Source of the DNA: UBA11612 sp964475755
GTDB taxonomy: Bacteria > Pseudomonadota > Alphaproteobacteria > Rhodospirillales > Rhodospirillaceae
Direction: 5' to 3'
NCBI GenBank assembly: GCA_964475755.1
Contig: CAYYXR010000062.1
Coordinates: forward strand, 1 to 10,163
Length of the DNA stretch: 10,163 nt
The notes under the pieces are model-generated. The model worked only from the letters and a program-made list of their open reading frames with translations, ran no database searches and was not told where the DNA came from. Positions 4,972 through 10,163 of this stretch are shown here, piece by piece (position 1 is the stretch's first letter; each line of letters starts with the position of its first letter). Made by a program: the position numbers and the translations under genes.

Positions 4972-6885
4972 ATGTGTGGAATAACATTAGTCTCTTCTAT
5001 ATCTGGTGATGTGATACCGATTACTATATCTAGTCTAGAACAACTACAAAATCGCGGTTATGATTCGGTTGGAATAGCATATCAACCGATCGAAGAACAT
5101 TCAAATATCGAGATAAAAAAACATGCTTCTACACGAGATGAAGACTGTTTTGATCTCTTAACACGAGAGTATTCAACGCGACAATATAAATCGGATTGTG
5201 CCATTGGTCATACTAGATGGGCTACGCATGGTGCAAGAAATAGTACAAATGCTCATCCTCATTATTCCTATAACAGGAATATAGTTCTAGTCCATAATGG
5301 TATTATAGAAAATTATGCAGATTTGCGTGATTTTCTCCAGTCAAACGATATACATTCATACAGTGAAACAGATAGTGAAGTAGTAGCAAATATGATAGCA
5401 TATCAGTTAACCGTGACAAAAGATTTGGAGAAAGCTATTCTAGAAACTTGTAAAAAACTCTCTGGAACATATGCATTGGGAATAATGTCGCCTATGTATC
5501 CATCTACAATATATGCCATTAGAAATGGAAGCCCATTAGTTTATGGACAAAATAGTGAATATAAGATATGTACATCTGAGATAGCAGGATTTAATGGGCT
5601 TGTAAATAACTATGTAACACTAGAGAATGGAGTACTATATAGAATAGATGGTGGAAATACTAATATTGTAATATGTAGTACACTTAGTGGAAATTCAAAC
5701 ATTTGTGATAATTTACAATCAACGTCAAAACAAATAGAACCGGATACCACAATTAAAGGTGAATATAGACACTATACAGAGAGTGAAATATTTAATCAAC
5801 CAGAAAGTATTTTAAGAGCTATAAACTATGGAGGTAGAATAGCAGATGATCAGATTAAATTAGGAGGGCTAACTAGTCTAGTCCAAAATTACCCTAATAG
5901 ATTAGATATAGATCATATAATAATACTTGGTTGTGGAACTAGTATGCATGCTGGAATGATAGGGGCAAATTATGTAATGAATAATTGTAATTTCTCAAGT
6001 GTTAACTATTATGATGCCAGTGAATTCAGTAAAAAAAATATATCAACACAAGGCCAGACTTTGGTTATATTATGTAGCCAATCAGGAGAGACAAGAGATC
6101 TTTGTGAAAAAATAGATATTTTGCGAACCACAAATTGTATAACATTGGGAGTAATAAATCAAGTAGACAGTCAGATAGCAAATGCGGTAGATTTTGGAGT
6201 TTATTTAAATGCCGGACGCGAGGTAGGTGTAGCATCAACAAAAAGTTTTACATCTATGGTTATAGTTCTTTCCTTAATTAGTCTTTTCTTCTCTCAATAT
6301 TTTAATAAAATAAATCCAATAAGGAGAACAAATATTATAAAAAATTTAAGAAATCTCTCACCATTAGTATCACAACAGTTAAAATCTAGTGTTTTAAATG
6401 ATAAAATACAAGCTCTTGCAGAATATATAATGGAAAATAATAATCAAAGTTTATTTATACTGGGAAAATCAAACTATTTTGCAGTGGCTAGAGAGATAAG
6501 CTTAAAAATTAAAGAAATATGTTATATACATGCAGAAGGTTTTAGTGGATCAGCGTTAAAACATGGCCCATTTGCATTGTTAGATGAACGGAGTATAGTC
6601 ATTTTAATAATAACTAGTGATACTGAACAAGTAATGATGAATTGTTTTGAAGAGATATTTGCACGCGGAGCAAATATTATAGTATTTACAAATACAGAAA
6701 GTATACAAGAGAGAGTCATAGCGCGTTCACAGAATGTTCGTTGTATTACAATAGATACACTAGAATATTATGGAGAGATAAATATTACAGTAGCATTGCA
6801 ATGTTTATCATATAGATTGTCATTATTGAAAGGTATTAATCCCGATAAACCGCGAAATCTAGCTAAAGTTGTAACTGTACAATAA
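4972..6885 (+). CDS. glmS: Glutamine:fructose-6-phosphate amidotransferase (GFAT)
   Basis: A complete 637-residue enzyme converting fructose-6-phosphate and glutamine to glucosamine-6-phosphate, the first committed step to UDP-GlcNAc. The N-terminal class II glutaminase domain starts with MCGI so that Cys2 can be the nucleophile. It shows NRGYDSVGIA (27-36), GHTRWATHG (79-87), Asn109-Gly110 and SETDSE (121-126). Two SIS sugar-isomerase domains follow: GCGTS (340-344), SQSGET (389-394), VASTKSFTS (420-428), then KEICYIHAE with Glu515, LKHGP with His531, and the C-terminal LAKVVTV with Lys632. These match the E. coli GlmS residues Glu488, His504 and Lys603. All landmarks are kept, so it should be active in the cytosol. 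Chlorella viruses encode GFAT for hyaluronan synthesis; here no other sugar gene is in the window. No AAAATTGA box precedes it. Confidence 0.97.
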   Translation: MCGITLVSSISGDVIPITISSLEQLQNRGYDSVGIAYQPIEEHSNIEIKKHASTRDEDCFDLLTREYSTRQYKSDCAIGHTRWATHGARNSTNAHPHYSYNRNIVLVHNGIIENYADLRDFLQSNDIHSYSETDSEVVANMIAYQLTVTKDLEKAILETCKKLSGTYALGIMSPMYPSTIYAIRNGSPLVYGQNSEYKICTSEIAGFNGLVNNYVTLENGVLYRIDGGNTNIVICSTLSGNSNICDNLQSTSKQIEPDTTIKGEYRHYTESEIFNQPESILRAINYGGRIADDQIKLGGLTSLVQNYPNRLDIDHIIILGCGTSMHAGMIGANYVMNNCNFSSVNYYDASEFSKKNISTQGQTLVILCSQSGETRDLCEKIDILRTTNCITLGVINQVDSQIANAVDFGVYLNAGREVGVASTKSFTSMVIVLSLISLFFSQYFNKINPIRRTNIIKNLRNLSPLVSQQLKSSVLNDKIQALAEYIMENNNQSLFILGKSNYFAVAREISLKIKEICYIHAEGFSGSALKHGPFALLDERSIVILIITSDTEQVMMNCFEEIFARGANIIVFTNTESIQERVIARSQNVRCITIDTLEYYGEINITVALQCLSYRLSLLKGINPDKPRNLAKVVTVQ

Positions 6886-7040
6886 TTATATTCTATTGAA
6901 AGTATTATAAAATTTAGAAGAAAATAAGGACATTAATTTTACAATATTACACCGACCGAAAATAAAAATGAGACAAAACCGAATAATCAATTATAAATTT
7001 TCTAGATGCTTTGATTTTATCTTTGTTGAAATTATATCAT

Positions 7041-7118
7041 TTATTGTTTTATAAATTTCATTAAATGATTGAGGACTTTGACAGCGCTTAATTTATAATC
7101 TTCAGAATGATGTTTCAT
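7041..7118 (-). pseudogene. Possible remnant of a transposase helix-turn-helix N-terminus
   Basis: Read on the minus strand from the ATG at 7118, 25 codons precede a TAA. The first 14 residues (MKHHSEDYKLSAVK) resemble the start of helix-turn-helix transposase-like proteins, in which a (Y/H)S-x-(D/E)-(Y/F)-K-L-x-A-V-K-Y-Y block opens the first helix. After that the frame diverges, and open but unlike sequence continues in another frame down to about 6994. The fit rests on one short block recalled from memory, so it may be chance. Confidence 0.3.
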
Positions 7119-7140
7119 TATTTTAATTATATATTATATA

Positions 7141-7239
7141 ATGACTAAAACTTTAAAAGTAAGAAAATGAACTGCTTCTAGTGCAACTAAATTTAGTCTA
7201 GGAACAACTAAATATTTAGTAGTTATTAAAATATTTAAT
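7141..7239 (+). pseudogene. Possible broken short gene starting MTKTLKVRK
   Basis: An ATG at 7141 preceded by an AT-rich promoter-like tract opens a 9-codon frame closed by TGA at 7168. The same frame then stays open for about 22 more codons, to a TAA at 7237-7239. The start resembles MAKTLKRGR of the Cys-rich basic protein at 9488, but only over a few residues, and the remainder does not match. It could be a decayed basic small protein or nothing. Confidence 0.2.
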
Positions 7240-7250
7240 TAAAATATTTA
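7225..7250. repeat. Two tandem copies of a 13-bp AT-only word
   Basis: ATTAAAATATTTA occurs twice back to back, ending 12 bases before the ATG of the next gene. Each copy contains the palindrome AAATATTT. It occupies the likely promoter position of the basic-tailed gene at 7263. Confidence 0.7.
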
Positions 7251-7262
7251 ATTATATTATAA

Positions 7263-7676
7263 ATGGCGTATTCAAGAAAAATTATTGCTAAGAATAGAAA
7301 TTTAAGAAAAAGAGGCGTTGGGCACTGGGGGGGTACAGGAGAGACGCCCGAGGCGGGGCCAGCTGATGCGACGGCGACAGAGGATGCCGAGACAACGAGC
7401 GAGCTGCCGCCGGAGCTCAAGTCGCTCGAGGCGCAGGACCCAAGGCGCACGGTCTCGCGTCCAGCGCACGGTATCGCTCATCGTGAGGGGCTTAGGTTTG
7501 GCCTCCAGCAACACCAACCCATATACCCCCCCACCCTGAAACGAGACACTCGTCGTGTGGGGTCTGTGAGTGGTGGTAAAAAATATAGAAAATCACGAGC
7601 AACAAAAAAACGAAAACATAGAACAAAAAAACGAAAACATACAAAAAAACGAAAACATACAAAAAAGAGAAGATAA
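7263..7676 (+). CDS. Second basic-tailed protein with GC-rich core
   Basis: A 137-residue frame in three zones. Residues 1-17 (MAYSRKIIAKNRNLRKR) are basic and AT-encoded. Residues about 18-103 are Gly/Ala/Pro/Glu/Thr/Arg-rich, probably disordered, and GC-encoded: 44 of 60 bases at 7321-7380 and 41 of 60 at 7381-7440 are G or C. After a Gly-Gly hinge, the last 30 or so residues are KKRKHT repeats encoded by an 18-bp DNA repeat (copies at 7602-7619, 7623-7640 and 7641-7658, plus a partial fourth). A G7 run (7327-7333) and a C7 run (7526-7532) lie within the core. The core is open in several frames on both strands, as expected for GC-rich DNA, so only the in-frame tail and N-terminus argue for this frame. 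No family is recognised. The plan matches the gene at 4578. Nucleic-acid or virion association is inference from the tail. Confidence 0.55.
   Translation: MAYSRKIIAKNRNLRKRGVGHWGGTGETPEAGPADATATEDAETTSELPPELKSLEAQDPRRTVSRPAHGIAHREGLRFGLQQHQPIYPPTLKRDTRRVGSVSGGKKYRKSRATKKRKHRTKKRKHTKKRKHTKKRR
7602..7658 (+). repeat. 18-bp coding tandem repeat (KKRKHT)
   Basis: Three exact copies of ACAAAAAAACGAAAACAT, the first two separated by three bases, with a truncated fourth after 7658. The period is a multiple of three, so copy-number change lengthens or shortens the Lys/Arg/His tail without breaking the frame. Confidence 0.85.
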
Positions 7677-7685
7677 ATATACTCT

Positions 7686-7726
7686 TTAATCTTATTTTGA
7701 TTATTAGTTAAATAAAATAAGATTAA
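7686..7726 (+). terminator. Perfect 13-bp hairpin after the second basic-tailed gene
   Basis: TTAATCTTATTTT (7686-7698) pairs without mismatch to 7714-7726 across a 15-base loop. It begins 9 bases after the stop codon and ends 4 bases before the AAAATTGA box of thymidine kinase. This repeats the hairpin-then-early-box order seen before the AP endonuclease gene. Confidence 0.6.
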
Positions 7727-7730
7727 CAAA

Positions 7731-7738
7731 AAAATTGA
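7731..7738 (+). promoter_or_regulatory. AAAATTGA early promoter box of the thymidine kinase gene
   Basis: An exact AAAATTGA inside an A-rich run, ending 43 bases before the ATG at 7782. Early expression suits an enzyme that supplies nucleotides for replication. Confidence 0.75.
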
Positions 7739-7781
7739 ATGTTTTAGAATCGATATAAATATTTGTATCTATATATATTTA

Positions 7782-8336
7782 ATGCCACTACATTTGGTAG
7801 TTGGGCCTATGTTTTCAGGTAAAACAACTAGATTAATACAAACATATCGCGAATATTGCGACCGTTTCCCAGTCGATAATCTTTTGTTAATCAATCATAA
7901 AATGGATGCAGAACGATATAGCGCAGATGATATGTTAACTCATGATAGCGACAGTGAAAGGTGTTGTGGAGTTTCAGATTTAAACACAATCCAATATGAT
8001 CCAAAAAAAACGCGAGCAATATTTGTAAATGAAGCACAGCTTTTTCAAGGCTTAAAGCAATGGGTTATCACAGTTCTAGATACAGCCGAAACCATAGATA
8101 TTTATCTATGTGGCTTAGATAGCGATTTTAAAGTAGAACGTTTTGGTGAACTACTCGACTTAGTACCCTATGCCACAACAGTTACAAAACTACAAGGTAA
8201 ATGTAGCACAGATGGCTGTTGCAGACCTTCTATGTTTACACATAGAATTACAGGAGGTACAGCACAGATTGTAATAGGTACAGATAATTACATACCTGTA
8301 TGTAGAAAATGTTATCTAGAATATAATCGTCATTAA
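7782..8336 (+). CDS. tk: Thymidine kinase, TK1 type
   Basis: A 184-residue enzyme phosphorylating thymidine to dTMP with ATP, for viral DNA synthesis in the cytosol. The P-loop GPMFSGKTT is at 8-16. The Walker-B-like block reads FVNEAQLF (81-88), keeping the catalytic Glu84, but with Asn83 where TK1 proteins usually have Asp. GLDSDF (111-116) corresponds to the usual GLDGDF. Four zinc-ligand candidates are Cys141 and Cys146 (with Cys147 beside it), and Cys174 and Cys177 in VCRKC, as in bacterial and poxvirus-type TK1. The lasso segment with TGGTAQIVIGTDNYIPVC near the end binds the base in this family. The length is normal. It has its own early box and a preceding hairpin. The Asp-to-Asn change may weaken Mg coordination but does not by itself prove loss of activity. 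Confidence 0.97.
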   Translation: MPLHLVVGPMFSGKTTRLIQTYREYCDRFPVDNLLLINHKMDAERYSADDMLTHDSDSERCCGVSDLNTIQYDPKKTRAIFVNEAQLFQGLKQWVITVLDTAETIDIYLCGLDSDFKVERFGELLDLVPYATTVTKLQGKCSTDGCCRPSMFTHRITGGTAQIVIGTDNYIPVCRKCYLEYNRH

Positions 8337-8348
8337 GTTAAATACTAT

Positions 8349-8364
8349 TTTAAAACAATTTAAA
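8349..8364 (+). terminator. Short hairpin after thymidine kinase
   Basis: TTTAAA (8349-8354) and TTTAAA (8359-8364) form a 6-bp stem with an ACAA loop, starting 12 bases after the stop codon. It is short and AT-only, so this is a weak 3'-end candidate. Confidence 0.25.
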
Positions 8365-8397
8365 TTTTATTAACATTTTTAATTATAACTTTTTATA

Positions 8398-9414
8398 ATG
8401 ATTAAATCTAAGAGGGGGAGGAAACCAAAGAATAAACCTATAACAGATATAACAGATATATCAGAAAATTTGGTTCAAGATGTTATAGTAGCAACTACAA
8501 TATCGGATATTTCAAATAATTTACCTAAGAAAAGAGGAAGAAAACCAAAAGGAGGAAAGATTATACAAAATACAATATTAACAGAGAAATTTGTTCATAC
8601 AATGCCCAATATTATAATGCATTTACAATGTACAATAGAAGATGTTAATAATACATTCAATAGTGGAGATAGCTATGACCCTACAGTTATTCAAGTTGAG
8701 AATTATGATAATAATGATGATTTTTTTAAATCAAATTTTACATTAATTAATGATGCTGTAGAAAATAGTGAGGATAAAAAAGTAATTAAAAATGATGCAA
8801 TGCAAACATTTATACAAATAGAAGTAGAAACGGGTACAGAAAATGTAATCGCATCAAGTACAAAGGCAAATGATAAAGTCGGTATTAACCAAAATACGTC
8901 AGATGATAATGAACCAAATAAGATAAATTCGAAAATAATCTCTCAAAAATTAAAAGAATTGTCGCATAAATTACATAATAATGTTTGTGACAATAAATCG
9001 GCATGTTTTTGGTGCACATGTAAATTCAATACAGCAAACATATATATACCAAAAAGTATTCAACATGAACATATAAATGTCTATGGATGTTTTTGTTCAC
9101 CTGAATGTGCGACAAGTTTTTTAATGAACGAGAATATCGATAGTAGTATAAAATTTGAGAGATATAGTTTAATAAATTATATCTATGGAGCTATATATAA
9201 ATATAAGCACAATATTAAACCTGCGCCAAATCCGTATTATACACTAGATAAGTATTGTGGAAATCTAACAATAGAAGAATATCGGCAACATTTTACAGAC
9301 GATAATTTATTAATAGTGGCAAATAAACCACAGAGTAGAATATTTCCAGAGTTATTTGAAGAAAATAGTATGAGCAATAATGATATGCGTTATAGTATTA
9401 ATAAATATTCATAA
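8398..9414 (+). CDS. VLTF-2-like late transcription factor with two AT-hooks
   Basis: A 338-residue protein. The N-terminus holds two AT-hook motifs, KRGRKP at 5-10 and 45-50, which bind the minor groove of AT-rich DNA. Residues about 60-185 are an acidic, Asn-rich, probably disordered linker. The C-terminal domain begins at about 200 with ACFWCTCKF (Cys203, Cys206, Cys208), followed by YIPKS, YGCFCSPECATSFL (Cys231, Cys233, Cys237), FERYSLINYIYG and KPAPNPYYTLDKYCGNLTIEEYR. This FCS/MYM-like zinc arrangement and the following blocks match what I recall of the giant-virus homologues of poxvirus A1L/VLTF-2, which switch on late genes. The role would be in the viral factory. It lacks an early box, and its promoter may itself be intermediate or late. 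The family call is from memory of conserved blocks; the AT-hooks and Cys residues are directly visible. Confidence 0.78.
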   Translation: MIKSKRGRKPKNKPITDITDISENLVQDVIVATTISDISNNLPKKRGRKPKGGKIIQNTILTEKFVHTMPNIIMHLQCTIEDVNNTFNSGDSYDPTVIQVENYDNNDDFFKSNFTLINDAVENSEDKKVIKNDAMQTFIQIEVETGTENVIASSTKANDKVGINQNTSDDNEPNKINSKIISQKLKELSHKLHNNVCDNKSACFWCTCKFNTANIYIPKSIQHEHINVYGCFCSPECATSFLMNENIDSSIKFERYSLINYIYGAIYKYKHNIKPAPNPYYTLDKYCGNLTIEEYRQHFTDDNLLIVANKPQSRIFPELFEENSMSNNDMRYSINKYS

Positions 9415-9451
9415 GGAAATATTTATGGTTATACAATTATGAATAAATATT
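9401..9451 (+). terminator. Three-arm alternative hairpin at the VLTF-2-like stop
   Basis: ATAAATATT (9401-9409), AATATTTAT (9418-9426) and ATAAATATT (9443-9451) follow each other. The middle arm can pair with the left one (loop 9410-9417, containing the stop codon TAA at 9412-9414) or with the right one (16-base loop), but not both at once. It is a candidate mRNA 3'-end structure for the VLTF-2-like gene. Confidence 0.45.
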
Positions 9452-9454
9452 ATA

Positions 9455-9487
9455 TCGATATAATATTTAAATCTTTCGATATAATAT
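9455..9487 (+). promoter_or_regulatory. Direct repeat TCGATATAATAT abutting the ATG at 9488
   Basis: TCGATATAATAT occurs at 9455-9466 and again at 9476-9487, 21 bases apart, and the second copy ends at the base before the ATG. A related TCGATATAAATAT lies at 7750-7762 upstream of thymidine kinase. It could be a promoter element or initiator of this virus; the function is inference. Confidence 0.4.
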
Positions 9488-9835
9488 ATGGCTAAAACTC
9501 TTAAAAGAGGTCGCTCGGGTAAAAAACGTTTAGTAAATACAAAAAATCGTTCATGTAAATCGCGTAAATTTACTGCATGTTGTCCACACATGGTTCCTGA
9601 CAATAATGGTCGTTATGCCAAAACAGCGATAAAACATGTATTAAAATATAATGGCCGTCAATATAGATTAATGACCTGTTGTCAGATGTGTGGTGATGCA
9701 ATGAATAGTTTAGCAAAAAAAGATGCAAAACAATTTGCTAAATTATACATACATCACATTGATAAACGTGGTAACATTCATGCAAAAAATAGACATACAG
9801 GAAAAGTAGTCCAGATATTGAGATTAATTAAATAG
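9488..9835 (+). CDS. Small basic Cys-rich protein, conserved-looking, probably zinc-binding
   Basis: A 115-residue basic protein. The first 27 residues are Lys/Arg-rich (MAKTLKRGRSGKKRL and onward). A compact domain then has TACCPHM (Cys31, Cys32, His34) and, about 27 residues later, MTCCQMCGDAM (Cys59, Cys60, Cys63), spaced like a metal-binding treble-clef or TRASH-type unit. Between them lies NGRYAKTAIKHVLKYNGRQYRL, and after them YIHHIDKRGNIHAKNRHTGKVV. I recall proteins with CCPHM...NGRYA...TCC-x2-C blocks in mimivirus-like algal viruses, without an assigned function. The next gene on its left is a VLTF-2-like factor with a related Cys pattern, so a nucleic-acid role is plausible but unproven. 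Its start is fixed by the ATG after the TCGATATAATAT repeat. It converges with the minus-strand gene, 22 bases separating the two stops. Confidence 0.75.
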   Translation: MAKTLKRGRSGKKRLVNTKNRSCKSRKFTACCPHMVPDNNGRYAKTAIKHVLKYNGRQYRLMTCCQMCGDAMNSLAKKDAKQFAKLYIHHIDKRGNIHAKNRHTGKVVQILRLIK

Positions 9836-9857
9836 ATTTTGCTTAGATTATGTTTAG

Positions 9858-10094
9858 CTAATAGAGATGATGTCTAATTTCACTGTATATTTGCTGATTT
9901 AAGCTTTTAGGTTTAGTTTTTTTGTTATTGGTTCCAAGATAATCTCTAATTACGCTCATACAATCATAGTTAAGAGTCTTAAGTTTTTCTAATGCCATCT
10001 CTCTTGTATAATCAGTTTGCATGGTAATGGTGTCTAATAATTTATCAATGTCAATTTCTTCTACCTCATTATTAGATGGGTCGGTGGTTTGCAT
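9858..10094 (-). CDS. Small UBA/NAC-like domain protein
   Basis: A 78-residue minus-strand protein, the only one in this direction here. Residues about 15-55 (LLDTITMQTDYTREMALEKL and on to VIRDYLG) fit a three-helix UBA-like unit as found at the C-terminus of the nascent polypeptide-associated complex alpha subunit, with the pattern V/I-x-x-Q-T-x-x-(S/T)-R-E-x-A-x-x-x-L and a loop before the third helix. UBA-like domains bind ubiquitin or act as small interaction modules. Short proteins with such a segment occur in giant viruses, so it may target host ubiquitin pathways or simply serve an adaptor role. The acidic N-terminus (1-14) and the Lys-rich C-terminus (55-78) look disordered. Its promoter would lie at 10095-10163, an AT-only-looking stretch in which I see no AAAATTGA box. 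Confidence 0.7.
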   Translation of the reverse strand: MQTTDPSNNEVEEIDIDKLLDTITMQTDYTREMALEKLKTLNYDCMSVIRDYLGTNNKKTKPKSLNQQIYSEIRHHLY

Positions 10095-10163
10095 ATTTTT
10101 ATAATATAGATATTAAATAATTTTTAAACAATATTAAATAAATATTAATAAATATATTTAATA

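Larger units (their letters stand above)
6886..7262. other. 377-base gene-free gap with decayed fragments
   Basis: No intact gene was found here in either direction. The stretch contains two short fragments that look like remains of genes (minus strand at 7041-7118, plus strand at 7141-7239). It ends in two copies of the 13-mer ATTAAAATATTTA at 7225-7250, immediately before the next gene. No AAAATTGA box and no convincing hairpin was seen. Most other gaps in the window are under 110 bases, so this one is exceptionally long and looks like a graveyard of former insertions. Confidence 0.6.

Noticed and set aside
6522..6719. Minus-strand 65-codon frame inside GFAT
   Set aside because: It overlaps the conserved second SIS domain and is a shadow frame.
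7235..7729. Three minus-strand frames and one extra plus-strand frame across the second basic-tailed gene
   Set aside because: GC-rich DNA has few stop codons, so extra frames are expected; their translations are low-complexity, and the tail one is Phe-rich from reversed Lys codons.
9409..9603. Minus-strand 64-codon frame over the start of the basic Cys-rich gene
   Set aside because: It runs through the hairpins and promoter region and has no recognisable features.

Overview
The window reads as part of an AT-rich genome of a giant DNA virus (Nucleocytoviricota). Imitervirales, the mimivirus-like viruses of algae and other protists, is the best guess. The evidence is a poxvirus-VLTF-2-like late transcription factor homologue, a TK1-type thymidine kinase, a C2H2 zinc-finger protein of a type I recall as expanded in giant viruses, and intron-free genes packed with AT-only gaps. 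Three genes carry an exact AAAATTGA early-promoter box 44-55 bases before the ATG, and most gaps hold a hairpin like the mimivirus mRNA 3'-end signals. No rRNA, tRNA, CRISPR array or complete transposon was seen.

Layout, left to right (all genes on + except the last): bases 1-166 are two arrays of short AT-rich tandem repeats. Then come a half-length, three-helix aquaporin-like protein, an exonuclease III/APE1-type AP endonuclease, an arginase-fold protein that has lost key metal ligands, a thioredoxin and an unrecognised hydrophobic protein. A 352-base non-coding stretch full of inverted repeats leads into the zinc-finger gene. Next are a small basic-tailed protein with a GC-rich core, a complete glutamine:fructose-6-phosphate amidotransferase, a 377-base decayed-looking gap, and a second basic-tailed protein with a GC-rich core. 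The right end holds thymidine kinase, the VLTF-2-like protein with two AT-hooks, a small basic Cys-rich protein and, convergent on the minus strand, a UBA/NAC-like small protein.

Functionally this is a mixed accessory and core neighbourhood: DNA repair and nucleotide supply (AP endonuclease, thymidine kinase), redox (thioredoxin), amino-sugar supply (GFAT, first step toward UDP-GlcNAc), late transcription (VLTF-2-like) and possible virion or DNA-binding proteins (the basic-tailed ones). No single new multi-gene system is evident. The most unusual items are the two genes whose ends match the AT-rich genome while their cores are 63-80% GC in the 60-base lines I counted, the arginase-fold probable pseudoenzyme, the half aquaporin, the structured leader before the zinc-finger gene, and the relic-bearing gap at 6886-7262.
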